A program made the position numbers and the translations under genes. From contig CAMLQG010000009.1 of the NCBI GenBank assembly GCA_946482075.1, forward strand, positions 1 through 60,116: a stretch of 60,116 nt of DNA, in the 5' to 3' direction. Below the pieces are notes generated by a model, which saw only the letters and a program-made list of their open reading frames with translations, was not told where the DNA came from and did not search any database. Below, piece by piece: positions 24,906 through 33,202 of this stretch; the stretch's first letter is position 1; every line of letters starts with the position of its first letter. Source of the stretch: an uncultured Erythrobacteraceae bacterium (lineage in GTDB: Bacteria > Pseudomonadota > Alphaproteobacteria > Sphingomonadales > Sphingomonadaceae).

Positions 24906-25669
24906 ATAGGGCTCCCAGCTACGTGCCCGTGGCCGAAGCCCGCGCCATGCCGGGCCTTCGCCTTGTCCTCACCGCCGGCGTGCCCGGCCCGTGGAGCGTC
25001 GCCGCCAAGGCGATCATGGACTATAAGGGCGTGCCCTATGTGCCGGTCGCGCAGGTCGCGGCCGACGCCAATATCGACCTGGTCGATTGGACCGGCCACA
25101 TGAATGCCCCCACGGCGATGTATGAGGACGAACGCGCCCGCACCGTCTGGGCCGAGATCCTGTTCCTGGCCGAGAGGCTGAAGCCCGAACCCTCGCTGAT
25201 CCCGGCCAGCGCGGAACAGCGCGCGCTGATGCTGGGCCTCGCGCACGAGATCTGCGGCGAACAGGGACTGGGCTGGATCGCGCGGATCATCCTGTTCACC
25301 GCGCAGGAAGAAGCCGGCATCACCGCCTATTCCGAACTCAAGAAGCGCTATTCCTCGGGCGAGGATATCACGGCCTGCATCGCGCGGCTGAAAGCGATCA
25401 TCGGCATGCTCGAACGGCAGATGGAGCGCCAGGCGGACGCCGGCAGCGACTATCTGATCGGCGACAGCCCGACCGCGCTCGACATCTACTGGATGGCCTT
25501 CTCCAACCTGCTCGATCCGATGCCGGACGAACTGTGCGAGATGCCGGAATTCTACAAGGGCGTCGGCCCGATGACGATGGCCAGGCTGCAGGAGAGGGTG
25601 CCGCCCATTCTGCTGGAACACAGGGATCGCACCGCGCGGAGGCATTTCGCGCTTCCCCTCGCCTGCTAG
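24902..25669 (+). CDS. Glutathione S-transferase-like protein, divergent N-terminal domain
   Basis: 255 residues. The order of elements (thioredoxin-like strand LVLTAGVPGPWSVAAKAIMDYKGVPYVPV, a cis-Pro segment NAPTAMYEDE, helical C-terminal half with GDSPTALDIYWMAF) follows the GST fold. However, the usual glutathione-binding motif ESxAI.xYL is replaced by ERARTVWAEILFLAERL, so glutathione chemistry is doubtful. The start overlaps the previous GST stop by four bases (ATGA), so the pair is translationally coupled and may form a heterodimer; that is inference. The flavoprotein gene follows 30 bases later. Confidence 0.78.
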   Translation: MNRAPSYVPVAEARAMPGLRLVLTAGVPGPWSVAAKAIMDYKGVPYVPVAQVAADANIDLVDWTGHMNAPTAMYEDERARTVWAEILFLAERLKPEPSLIPASAEQRALMLGLAHEICGEQGLGWIARIILFTAQEEAGITAYSELKKRYSSGEDITACIARLKAIIGMLERQMERQADAGSDYLIGDSPTALDIYWMAFSNLLDPMPDELCEMPEFYKGVGPMTMARLQERVPPILLEHRDRTARRHFALPLAC

Positions 25670-25699
25670 TCCTACAGACACACACCGGAAGGCTTCCCC

Positions 25700-27688
25700 A
25701 TGGCATTCACGCATGTGCACACCCCGTTCAAGATCAAGAATCTCGAACTGAAGAACCGTATCGTCCGCTCTGCCCACGGCACCAATCTGGGTGGCGGGAC
25801 GATGGGCGACCGCCTGATCGCCTACCACGAAGCCCGCGCGCGTGGCGGCGTGGCGCTGTCGATCCTCGAGATCTTCGGCGTCCATGAGACGAGCGCCGGC
25901 CTGCTCAACCGCTGGGACCCGGAACTGCCCGAACGCATGGGCAAGCTGGTGGAAGCCTGCAATCCCTATGGGATGAAGCTGTTCCAGCAGCTCTGGCATG
26001 GCGGCATCCAGGGCCACAACATCATCGACGGCATCCCCTGGTCCGCATCCGACATCGCCAGCTTCAAGATGAATCGCGTGCCCCTGCCCATGACCAAGGG
26101 CATGATCGACGAGATCGTCGGCGCCTATGCGGATTCGGCCCGCCTGTGCGAGCAGATGGGCCTGCATGGCGCCGAAATCCACGCCGCGCACAGCTATCTG
26201 CCGCACCAGTTCCTGTCCGCCGCATGGAACAAGCGCGAGGATGAATATGGCGGCAGCTTCGAGAACCGCGCGCGCTTCCTGGTGGAAGTGATGCGGGCGG
26301 TGCGCAATGCCGTCTCGCCCGATTTCGTGGTCGGCGTGCGCGTTTCGCCCGACTACCAGAAGGGCAGCCTGACGCCGGGCGAAGTGCTCCAGGCCACGCA
26401 GTTGCTGGAAGAAAAGGGCCTGATCGATTTCGTCGACGTCTCGGCCGGCAATTACACCACCGACTACAAGATGATCGGCGGCATGCACGAGCCCGTCGGC
26501 TACGAGATGGAGACGAGCGCGCCCGTCACTACCCACGTCCGCACGCCGACCATCGTCACCGGCCGCTTCCGCACGCTGGACGATGCCGACCTCGTCATCC
26601 GCGAAGGCCAGGCCGATATGGTGGTGATCACCCGCGGCACGATCGCCGATCCCGAACTGGTGAAGAAGGAGCTGGAAGGCCGCGGCACGGAGGTGCGCCC
26701 CTGCATCGGCTGCAACCAGGGCTGCGTGGGCGGCATCATGGCCGCGATCACCGGGCCGGGCGGCGAGATGGGCTGCACGGTCAATCCGGCGGTCGGGTTC
26801 GAACAGGAAATCGGCGATCATCTGATCGAACGCGCGGCCGAGCCCAAGAAGGTGCTGGTGATCGGCGGCGGCCCCGGCGGGCTGGAAGCCGCGCGCGTCG
26901 CGGCGCTCCGCGGCCACAAGGTGGTGCTGTGCGAAGCCGGGCCGGATCTCGGCGGCATGGTCAACATCGCGGCCAGGCTGCCCACCCGCCACGGCATCCA
27001 CGACATCATCGTATGGCAGCAGAACCGCATCTACGAGCTCGGCGTCGAAGTGCGGCTGTCCACCTATATGGACATGGAGGATATCGAGGCCGAGGGCGCG
27101 GACGTGGTGATCGTTGCCACCGGATCGATGCCGCGGATGGACGGTATCCAGGTCTCGAATCCCGGCGATCCCGCCACCGGCATGGAACAGCCGCATGTCG
27201 TGAGCTCGATCGATCTGCTCACCGGCGGCCGTCCCGATGTCGGCCGGCACGCGCTGGTGGTGGACGATGTCGGCCATTACGAAGCGCTGGGCTGCGCGGA
27301 GGAACTGATAAAGCGCGGCTGCGAAGTGACGTTCGTCACGCGCCACAGCGCGGTCGCCTATCAGCTCGACGGCATGTTCATGGGCTCACCCACGCTCGGC
27401 CGCCTGCCGCACGACCGCTTCCACATCCATACGCGCTATCGCCTGTCCTCGATCGAGAAGGACACGGCGACGATCGAGCCGGTCTATGAAGCGGTCTACG
27501 ACAACAGCTCGCGCCGCACGGTGAAGGCGGACACGGTGGTGTTCGTCGGCTTCAACCGCGCCAATCGCGAGCTGTATGACGAACTTGCTGCGCGAGGAGT
27601 CAAGACGAGTGTGGTAGGCGATGCTCGCAATCCGCGAACCATGCAGGAAGCCATCGCGGAAGGCTATCGCGCCGGTTTGGCGGCCTAG
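25700..27688 (+). CDS. NADH:flavin oxidoreductase / 2,4-dienoyl-CoA reductase-like iron-sulfur flavoprotein
   Basis: 662 residues with the three-cofactor layout of 2,4-dienoyl-CoA reductase and trimethylamine dehydrogenase. The N-terminal FMN TIM barrel of the Old Yellow Enzyme family has AHSYLPHQFLSAAWNKREDEYGGS. The [4Fe-4S] ligands are CIGCNQGC plus a fourth Cys 12 residues later (MGCTVNP). A C-terminal FAD/NAD(P) domain has VIGGGPGGLEAARVAALRGHKVVLCE. It should reduce an activated C=C bond (enone or dienoyl-CoA) with NAD(P)H. Third gene of the GST operon, followed 19 bases later by the SnoaL-like gene. Members of this family also act as steroid and bile-acid enone reductases, so a polycyclic substrate is possible. 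Confidence 0.9.
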   Translation: MAFTHVHTPFKIKNLELKNRIVRSAHGTNLGGGTMGDRLIAYHEARARGGVALSILEIFGVHETSAGLLNRWDPELPERMGKLVEACNPYGMKLFQQLWHGGIQGHNIIDGIPWSASDIASFKMNRVPLPMTKGMIDEIVGAYADSARLCEQMGLHGAEIHAAHSYLPHQFLSAAWNKREDEYGGSFENRARFLVEVMRAVRNAVSPDFVVGVRVSPDYQKGSLTPGEVLQATQLLEEKGLIDFVDVSAGNYTTDYKMIGGMHEPVGYEMETSAPVTTHVRTPTIVTGRFRTLDDADLVIREGQADMVVITRGTIADPELVKKELEGRGTEVRPCIGCNQGCVGGIMAAITGPGGEMGCTVNPAVGFEQEIGDHLIERAAEPKKVLVIGGGPGGLEAARVAALRGHKVVLCEAGPDLGGMVNIAARLPTRHGIHDIIVWQQNRIYELGVEVRLSTYMDMEDIEAEGADVVIVATGSMPRMDGIQVSNPGDPATGMEQPHVVSSIDLLTGGRPDVGRHALVVDDVGHYEALGCAEELIKRGCEVTFVTRHSAVAYQLDGMFMGSPTLGRLPHDRFHIHTRYRLSSIEKDTATIEPVYEAVYDNSSRRTVKADTVVFVGFNRANRELYDELAARGVKTSVVGDARNPRTMQEAIAEGYRAGLAA

Positions 27689-27707
27689 ACAATATAGAGG
27701 AGAGGTT

Positions 27708-28223
27708 ATGAGCAGCGATCGCGAGGAACTCACCCATATCATCAACCTGTACGGCTTTGCGGTCGACACGCAGGATTTCGACCTGTTCGACCGGATCTTC
27801 ACGCCGGATATCGACGCGCTCTATAACAAGGAAGCCCACTGGACGAGCCTCGCCCAGTTCAAGAGCGACTTCGTCTCCTATCACGATCCGTTCGATGGCA
27901 CGCATCACATCATGTACAGCCATCTGATCGACGTGAAAGGCGACGAGGCCAACTGCGTCACTTACGCCCATTGGCGGCTCTACCGCAAAGGCGTGCCGGG
28001 CGGCGATTTCTGGGAAGGCAATGGCTGGTATGACGACCACGCCATCCGCACCGCGGATGGCTGGCGGATCGACAAGCGCCTGTGCAAGATCATCTGGTGG
28101 GGCGGCAATCCGCTGGTCAATGCGACCGATCCGAACGTCCAGTTCGACTTGCCCGTCACCTCGCTGCGGGCCGAGCGCGAAAAGGGCGACGTCTGGTTCT
28201 ACAATTCGATCAAGAAGGGCTGA
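27708..28223 (+). CDS. SnoaL-like / NTF2-fold protein
   Basis: 171 residues from the ATG at 27708 (GAGGAGAGG upstream). Earlier in-frame codons lie inside the flavoprotein gene. The start LTHIINLYGFAVDTQDFDLFDRIFTPDIDALY is typical of the SnoaL-like (scytalone dehydratase-like) NTF2 family, as is the central pair of histidines (GTHHIMYSHLIDVKGDEANCVTYAHW). Proteins of this fold act as isomerases, dehydratases, hydratases or small hydroxylase subunits. It lies between the enone reductase and SDR genes in the operon, so an isomerase or dehydratase step is plausible. The SDR start follows two bases after its stop. Confidence 0.85.
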   Translation: MSSDREELTHIINLYGFAVDTQDFDLFDRIFTPDIDALYNKEAHWTSLAQFKSDFVSYHDPFDGTHHIMYSHLIDVKGDEANCVTYAHWRLYRKGVPGGDFWEGNGWYDDHAIRTADGWRIDKRLCKIIWWGGNPLVNATDPNVQFDLPVTSLRAEREKGDVWFYNSIKKG

Positions 28224-28225
28224 GC

Positions 28226-29014
28226 ATGAGCCTGCGCAACGGTCCGACCGCATCGCTGCTCGATCTGTCGGGCAAGACCGCCTTCGTCACCGCCGCCGGC
28301 CAGGGGCTGGGCCGCGGCGTGGCGCTGCGGCTGGCGGACGCGGGCGCGAATGTCGTCGTCTCGCACAAGCGGCTGGACGATGCGGAAAAGGTCGCGAAGG
28401 AGATCACCGATGCCGGCGGCAAGGCGATCGGCGTTCTGAACGATGTGACGCTGACCGAACAGATCGAACCGAGCCTCGACAAGGCGACCGACGCGTTCGG
28501 CGGCGTGGATGTCCTCGTCAATGTCGCGGGCGGCATGCATCCCTTCCAGTCCTTCCTGGACGTGGACCTGCCGACGTTCCAGGCTACGATCGACCGCAAC
28601 CTCAAGGGCACCTATTTCCTTTGCCAGGCGGTCGCCAAGCGGCTGGTGGCGGCGGAAAAGCCCGGGCGGCTGGTCAATATCGCCTCCACGGCGGCGTTCC
28701 GCCCGGACTTCCAGCTCGCCGCCTACAACGCCGCCAAGGCATCCGTAGTGCAGTTCACCCGTTCGATCGCGATCGAACTCGCACCGCACGGGATCATGGC
28801 CAATGCGGTGATCCCCGGCCCCGTGCGCACCACCAACACCGAATGGATCTATGACGATCCGGTGTGGCAGGAAGCGATCAAGCAGCGCGTGCCGCTGGGC
28901 CATCCGGCCGATCCGGACGACGTGGCGGGTGCGGTGCTGTTCTTCTCGGGCAAGGCGGCGGCGCACGTCACCGGCGCGATGATCGTGGTGGATGGCGGCT
29001 TCATGTATAATTGA
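28226..29014 (+). CDS. Short-chain dehydrogenase/reductase
   Basis: 262 residues. The ATG at 28226 follows AAGGGCTGAGC. The Rossmann motif is AAGQGLGRGVAL, the structural NVAGG is present, the catalytic Ser is in NIASTAAF, and Tyr and Lys are in YNAAK. The C-terminal GAMIVVDGGFMYN is classic for SDRs. It interconverts an alcohol and a ketone with NAD(P)(H). Last gene of the GST/flavoprotein operon; a palindromic element follows before the convergent CoA-transferase gene. Confidence 0.93.
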   Translation: MSLRNGPTASLLDLSGKTAFVTAAGQGLGRGVALRLADAGANVVVSHKRLDDAEKVAKEITDAGGKAIGVLNDVTLTEQIEPSLDKATDAFGGVDVLVNVAGGMHPFQSFLDVDLPTFQATIDRNLKGTYFLCQAVAKRLVAAEKPGRLVNIASTAAFRPDFQLAAYNAAKASVVQFTRSIAIELAPHGIMANAVIPGPVRTTNTEWIYDDPVWQEAIKQRVPLGHPADPDDVAGAVLFFSGKAAAHVTGAMIVVDGGFMYN

Positions 29015-29025
29015 GGTCGGTTTTG

Positions 29026-29133
29026 CCGTCATTGCGAGTGTAGCGAAGCAATCCAGCGCGCAACGCGAAACATTCTGGATTGGTTGGCCGTCGGCCAGCT
29101 TCGCTTCCGTCGCTTCGCCTCTCGCAATGACGG
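29026..29133. repeat. Dispersed palindromic element, family C (GTCATTGCGAG)
   Basis: Outer arms CCGTCATTGCGAG and CTCGCAATGACGG, inner arms AGCGAAGCAATCCAG and CTGGATTG, with a GGCCGTCGGCC-type centre, fill the gap between the convergent SDR and CoA-transferase genes. The outer sequence belongs to a repeat type seen widely in alphaproteobacteria. Confidence 0.85.
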
Positions 29134-29145
29134 AGAACGCCTTGC

Positions 29146-30324
29146 CTATCGCACCACGCCCCGCTCCCTCAATGCGGCCACATCTTCGCCCGACAGCGAA
29201 AGCTCCGCCAGGATCTCGTCCGTATGCTCGCCCAGGTCGGGCGCATGAGCGAAGCGCGGCTCCGCATCGTTGAACCGCGCCGCACCCTGGCAGGCATGGT
29301 AGCGGCCCGCGCGCGGATGGTCCTGCTCGTGCAGCGTCCGGTTCGCTGCCAGTTGCTCATGCGCCACGATCTGCTCGGGCGAGAGCACCGGCATGCAGCC
29401 GATATTCTCCGCCCGCATCTTCTCGATCCAATATGCCGTGGGATGATCGACGAAGGCGTGTTTCAGCATGCGGCAATAGTCCCGCATGTTCTTGGTCCGC
29501 GTGCCCATCGAATTGAAGCGCTCGTCATCGATCCAGTGATCGTTCCCGGTCAGCCGAGCGACCTTGCGGAACTCCTCGTCGCTCACCGTCTGGCAAACGA
29601 TCATCCCGTCCGCGGTGGGCTGGATCCAGTCGCCCCGGTCGGTCGTCTCCGTCTGCGGGCGGTCCTCGCCCAGGAAGGCGTCGCGCCCGAAGATGTCGGT
29701 CCAGCCGAACTCCACCGCGATGTCGAACATCGACAAGCGCACGAGCTGCCCTTCCCCCGTTCGCTCCCGCGCGGCGAGCGCGGCGCTGGCCGCCTGCGCC
29801 GTGGTCATGCCGGTCAGCTTGTCGATCATCGGCGTGCGGATCAGATAAGGCGTGATCGCGCCGCCTTCCGATTGCGACCAGCCCTGGCCCGACATCGCCT
29901 GCACCAGCCCGTCATAAGCGGTCTCGCGCGATAGCGGGCCTTCATGCCCCCAGCCCGAGATCGCCACATAGACGATGCGCGGATTGATCGCGCGTACCTG
30001 CTCCTCGCCCAGCCCAAGCCGTTCGGGCACGCCCGGACGATAATTGTGGATCAGCACATCCGCCGTCGCGATCATCCGCTCGATGAGGTCGCGCGCTTCC
30101 CCGTGACGCAGATCGATCGAGATCGAGCGCTTGTTGCGATTCCAGTGGAGATAGGGGATGCCGAGCCCGCCGCGTGCCGGCCCGGCCCCGCGCATGACAT
30201 CGCCGGTCGGCGTTTCGATCTTGATCACATCCGCGCCCTGATCGCCCAGGATCACCGCCGCCACCGGGCCGGCGATATATTGTCCGAAATCGAGCACGCG
30301 GTATCCAGCGAGCGGCAAACCCAT
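29146..30324 (-). CDS. Class III (CaiB/BaiF family) CoA-transferase
   Basis: 392 residues from the ATG at 30324 (GGAGG nine bases upstream). The N-terminal GYRVLDFGQYIAGPVAAVILGDQGADVIKIE is the family hallmark, followed by WNRNKRSISIDLR and LIHNYRPGVPERLGLG. The family transfers CoA between acyl-CoA and a free acid through an Asp-linked anhydride. It probably activates a carboxylic-acid intermediate, or racemises or swaps CoA esters, in the surrounding catabolic pathway. The gene stands alone, convergent with the SDR. Confidence 0.9.
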   Translation of the reverse strand: MGLPLAGYRVLDFGQYIAGPVAAVILGDQGADVIKIETPTGDVMRGAGPARGGLGIPYLHWNRNKRSISIDLRHGEARDLIERMIATADVLIHNYRPGVPERLGLGEEQVRAINPRIVYVAISGWGHEGPLSRETAYDGLVQAMSGQGWSQSEGGAITPYLIRTPMIDKLTGMTTAQAASAALAARERTGEGQLVRLSMFDIAVEFGWTDIFGRDAFLGEDRPQTETTDRGDWIQPTADGMIVCQTVSDEEFRKVARLTGNDHWIDDERFNSMGTRTKNMRDYCRMLKHAFVDHPTAYWIEKMRAENIGCMPVLSPEQIVAHEQLAANRTLHEQDHPRAGRYHACQGAARFNDAEPRFAHAPDLGEHTDEILAELSLSGEDVAALRERGVVR

Positions 30325-30507
30325 CGCGCAAAGCCTCCATCCTCTCCAGCGCTCTGCGGCGCCCGACGGAACGATCATCCGTCACCCTGAAGGCGCGCGC
30401 AAGAGCACAGTCTGCGGGCCGCCGAAGAAAAGTCCGATTCCGCTATTGCAAGTGATTTGCAATACGCGTTATCTCCTTGGGGTGATTGAATTGGGAGATT
30501 CGGCCTG

Positions 30508-30960
30508 ATGTACGCGTATCTCGACCGCCCGGTATCCGCACTCGACGAAGGAGGCCGCGTTCTGACCTGGGGCATGCGGCGCTGGGTGCGTGCGCTGGAA
30601 GACCGGCAATGCCCGGTCGCTGCTCTCGGAGCCGCCTTTTCCCGGCGCGAGTTGATGCCCGCGCTCGCGCCTTTCCACCGCGTGATGAGCGTACTGAGCT
30701 ATCATGCGCGCCAGCCGCTGAGCTTCGCACCGCTCTGCTGCCCCAACGTGGCCGAAGGCGAAGCGCTGCTGCTCGCCGTGATCGCCAGCGCTCGCACGCA
30801 TCCGCCGCGCGTGCTGGACGACACGCTCAACCTGCTGGTCGATGAGGAAAGCCATGCCTGCCTGCACGAAGCGATGCAGCAGCTGGCGGAAGCGCTCGCG
30901 ATAAAAGCGATGATACCCGCCCAGCCCGCAAGGCCACCGAGACTGCCCGACCCGCGTTGA
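30508..30960 (+). CDS. Unknown protein
   Basis: 150 residues, not recognised. The ATG at 30508 has GGGAG 12 bases upstream. The start MYAYLDRPVSALDEGGRVLTWGMRRWV and the paired cysteines (LCCPN) are the most distinctive parts. The middle and C-terminal portions look helical (LLAVIASARTHPPRVLDDTL, HEAMQQLAEALAI). No signal peptide or membrane segment is evident. Codon usage matches the neighbours, so it is probably a real gene. Confidence 0.7.
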   Translation: MYAYLDRPVSALDEGGRVLTWGMRRWVRALEDRQCPVAALGAAFSRRELMPALAPFHRVMSVLSYHARQPLSFAPLCCPNVAEGEALLLAVIASARTHPPRVLDDTLNLLVDEESHACLHEAMQQLAEALAIKAMIPAQPARPPRLPDPR

Positions 30961-31317
30961 GCTACTTGTCAGTCCGGTTCGGCCAATGCTCCGGGCTGGG
31001 CCAAGAAAAGCCGGTTCCCGCTGGGGTCATGCACGACCGCGATCGAGTCCCCCACCATTCTTCACTGATGATGGCCTCACGCGCCTTCCGCTCTTCCAGA
31101 AGCTATGAGTTTATTTACGGGAAGCGCCAGATACAGGACGTCACAGCCCACCTTGCATCTACTACGAAGAACAATGTGCTTGAGACCCACGAAGATATGA
31201 CCGGATGATTCCAGGATATAGGTGACCTGTTCCACCCTCGCCTTTGCTTCAGGTTTTAACCGGACGCAAAACCATACGCACGTGCCGCGCGAAATGCTGA
31301 CGATTTCTTGAAAAAAC
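30961..31317. other. AT-richer intergenic region with gene remnants next to tRNA-Gly
   Basis: About 350 bases with no intact gene. The minus strand holds a frameshifted VOC-family tail (30969-31118). Further upstream, an open but startless frame (stop at 31077) encodes SSGHIFVGLKHIVL...VGCDVLYLALPVNK, which I cannot identify. Base composition is lower in GC than in the neighbouring genes, in keeping with decayed or acquired DNA beside a tRNA gene. Confidence 0.5.
30969..31118 (-). pseudogene. VOC-family (glyoxalase/bleomycin-resistance-like) C-terminal remnant, frameshifted
   Basis: On the minus strand one frame reads LLEERKAREAIISEEWWG. After a one-base deficit at a run of G, the next frame reads GDSIAVVHDPSGNRLFLAQPGALAEPD and then a stop. 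The joined text resembles the last strands of VOC-family proteins, which typically end in DPxGNxxxL. No start codon or N-terminal half is present and a stop lies just upstream, so this is a fragment and not a functional gene. Confidence 0.5.
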
Positions 31318-31392
31318 TGGAGCGGGCGAAGGGATTCGAACCCTCGACCCCAACCTTGGCAAGGTTGTGCTCTACCCCTGAGCTACGCCCGC
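31318..31392 (-). tRNA. tRNA-Gly (GCC)
   Basis: On the minus strand the cloverleaf is complete. The acceptor is GCGGGCG/CGCCCGC, the D arm GTAGCTCAGGGGTAGAGC, the anticodon loop TTGCCAA with GCC, the T arm GGGTTCGAATCCC, discriminator T and an encoded CCA. Confidence 0.97.
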
Positions 31393-31556
31393 TCTGGCGC
31401 TTCGGAACATGGAATGTCCCGGTGGGAGGCGCGCGGTTAGCATCGGGTTTCGAACCCCGCAAGGGGAAATTCGCAAAGCCACTCTTGCCCTTCACAAACG
31501 CCCCCGAAGGCCCACATAATGGCGCAAGCAAAAGACACGAAACGGAGTATCCTCCT

Positions 31557-32468
31557 TTGGCGAGCATGGGCCTGAATCTCGACGAACAGAAAGCCGTCGA
31601 CCGCTTCCGCAAGGACGTCGTCGAACCGTCGATGACCAATCTCGTGATTCTCGACTTCTGGGCCGAATGGTGCGGGCCGTGCAAGGCGCTCACCCCGGTG
31701 CTGGAGAAAGTGTCGGCCGAATATGCCGACAAGGGCGTCGTCCTCGCCAAGATCAATGTGGATGAGGAACAGTTCATCGCCGCCCAGTTCCAGGTGCGCT
31801 CGATTCCCACCGTCTATGCCATGTTCCAGGGCCAGCCGGTGGCCGACCTCACCAATGCGCGCAGCGAAAGCCAGCTCAAGCAGATGTTGGACCAGCTGCT
31901 CGCCCAACTGCCGGTGCAGGCGGGTGCGGGCGATCCCGCGCAGGACATCGCCCCGCTGATCGCGATGGGCGAAGAAGTGCTGGCGGCCGGCGACAGCGAA
32001 CGCGCGATCGGCATTTTCGGCCAGATCGTTGACATGGCCCCGGAAAGCGCAGCCGCGCAGGCGGGCCTTGTCCGCGCGCTCGTCGCTACGGGCCGCGCGG
32101 ACGATGCCAAGGCCGCACTCGCCCTGCTTCCGTCCGAACTCGCGACCGATCCGCTGATCGCGCAGGCCGAAGCAGCTCTCGCCCTGATGGAAGACGCGCC
32201 GGACCAGGGCGAGCTCGCCGCCCTGAGGCAAGCTGCGGCCGACAGCCCCGAGAATGCGGAAGCGCAATTCGCTTTCGCCAATGCAGCCTTCGCCGCCGGG
32301 GAACGCGATTCGGCGGCCGGCACATTGCTGAAGATCGTGGCCGAACAGCCCGAATGGAACGAAGGCGCCGCCAAGGCCAAGCTCCTGCAGATCTTCGAGG
32401 CGGTCGGCCTGGAAGATCCCTGGGTCGCCGCCACGCGGCGGCGCCTCTCGCTGATCCTGTTCGGATGA
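31557..32468 (+). CDS. Thioredoxin/TPR co-chaperone (CnoX/YbbN-like)
   Basis: 303 residues if it starts at TTG 31557, which has ACGGAG nine bases upstream; the next in-frame ATG at 31566 is too far from that site. The thioredoxin domain (residues about 20-120) has FWAEWCGPCKALTPVLEKV with an intact CGPC and the cis-Pro segment VRSIPTVYAMF. The C-terminal 170 residues are alanine-rich TPR-like helices (EEVLAAGDSERAIGIFGQIV; AAAQAGLVRALVATGRADDAKAAL). E. coli CnoX/YbbN has this layout and protects proteins during hypochlorous stress, working with GroEL and DnaK. The stop overlaps the next gene start (ATGA). Confidence 0.88.
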   Translation: MASMGLNLDEQKAVDRFRKDVVEPSMTNLVILDFWAEWCGPCKALTPVLEKVSAEYADKGVVLAKINVDEEQFIAAQFQVRSIPTVYAMFQGQPVADLTNARSESQLKQMLDQLLAQLPVQAGAGDPAQDIAPLIAMGEEVLAAGDSERAIGIFGQIVDMAPESAAAQAGLVRALVATGRADDAKAALALLPSELATDPLIAQAEAALALMEDAPDQGELAALRQAAADSPENAEAQFAFANAAFAAGERDSAAGTLLKIVAEQPEWNEGAAKAKLLQIFEAVGLEDPWVAATRRRLSLILFG

Positions 32469-33082
32469 GCGGCACCCGTCTCTCGATCTTTCCGCTGACC
32501 GGGGCAATCCTGTACCCCGGCCTGCAATTGCCGCTTCACATCTTCGAACCGCGCTATCGCGCGATGGTCAGCGATGCGCTGGCGCGCGACCGGCGCATCG
32601 CGATGATCCAGCCCCAGGCGCCCGGCGAAGGCGCGCCTTTGTTCCATATCGGCTGCGTCGGCCGGATCGGCGAAGTCGAAGCGCTGGAGGATGGGCGCTT
32701 CAACATCGTGCTCGAAGGCGAGAGCCGTTTCCGCCTAGTGCGCGAGCTGGACGTCACCACGCCCTTCCGCCAGATCGAGGCGGAGCTCATTCCCGAACCG
32801 GAGGATGAAAGCCTGAGCGCGATCGAACGGGCGGGCTTCGAACAGGAAGCGCGACGTTTTGCCGATGCGCAGGGCTACAGCGTGGACTGGGCTTCGGTCG
32901 AACGGCTGGACGATGTTTCGCTGATCAACGGCGTGTCGCAGATCGCGCCGTTCGATGCGGCGGCGAAGCAGGCTCTGCTCGAAGCGCCCTGCCTGACCGC
33001 GCGGTGCGAGCTGCTGGTCCAGTTGCTGCAATTCTTCGGCCGCCGCGACGGCGAGGATAGCGGGCGGGTTACGTTGCAATAA
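32465..33082 (+). CDS. LON peptidase substrate-binding (Lon N-terminal) domain protein
   Basis: 205 residues. The start RLSIFPLTGAILYPGLQLPLHIFEPRYRAMVSDALARDRRI is the standard Lon-N (PUA-like) signature, and CVGRIGEVEALEDGRFNIVLEGESRFRLV is the second conserved block. No ATPase or protease domain follows, so it is a stand-alone Lon-N protein of unknown biochemical role. It is coupled to the thioredoxin gene by a 4-base overlap, which points to proteostasis. Confidence 0.9.
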   Translation: MSGTRLSIFPLTGAILYPGLQLPLHIFEPRYRAMVSDALARDRRIAMIQPQAPGEGAPLFHIGCVGRIGEVEALEDGRFNIVLEGESRFRLVRELDVTTPFRQIEAELIPEPEDESLSAIERAGFEQEARRFADAQGYSVDWASVERLDDVSLINGVSQIAPFDAAAKQALLEAPCLTARCELLVQLLQFFGRRDGEDSGRVTLQ

Positions 33083-33088
33083 TCTTCA

Positions 33089-33168
33089 TCGTCACCCCAG
33101 CGCAGGCTGGGGTCTCTATCGGCGTAGCGCTATTCGGCCTGGGACCCCAGCTTTCGCTGGGGTGACGA
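33089..33168. repeat. Dispersed palindromic element, family B (CCCCAGCGCAGGCTGGGG)
   Basis: Two inverted copies of a GTCACCCCAGC...GCTGGGGTC hairpin lie between convergent genes (stop 33082 and stop 33203). Other copies are at 35188-35266 and 42784-42861. Confidence 0.85.
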
Positions 33169-33202
33169 AAGAAAAGGCGATTCGATCAAAACGGAACAAC
33201 CG

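Noticed and set aside
24767..27346. An 859-codon minus-strand open frame opposite the GST and flavoprotein genes
   Set aside because: Same explanation: mirror frame of strongly coding plus-strand genes, compositionally biased, no recognisable protein.
30957..31208. A possible 83-residue plus-strand protein between the unknown gene and tRNA-Gly
   Set aside because: No ribosome-binding site and no recognisable sequence. It is opposite the better-supported VOC remnant, whose DPSGNRLFLAQ text is a real family hallmark.
31308..31556. N-terminal extension of the thioredoxin/TPR gene to an upstream ATG
   Set aside because: The extension would read through the tRNA-Gly gene on the opposite strand and has no similarity to thioredoxins. 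TTG 31557 has a well-placed ribosome-binding site.
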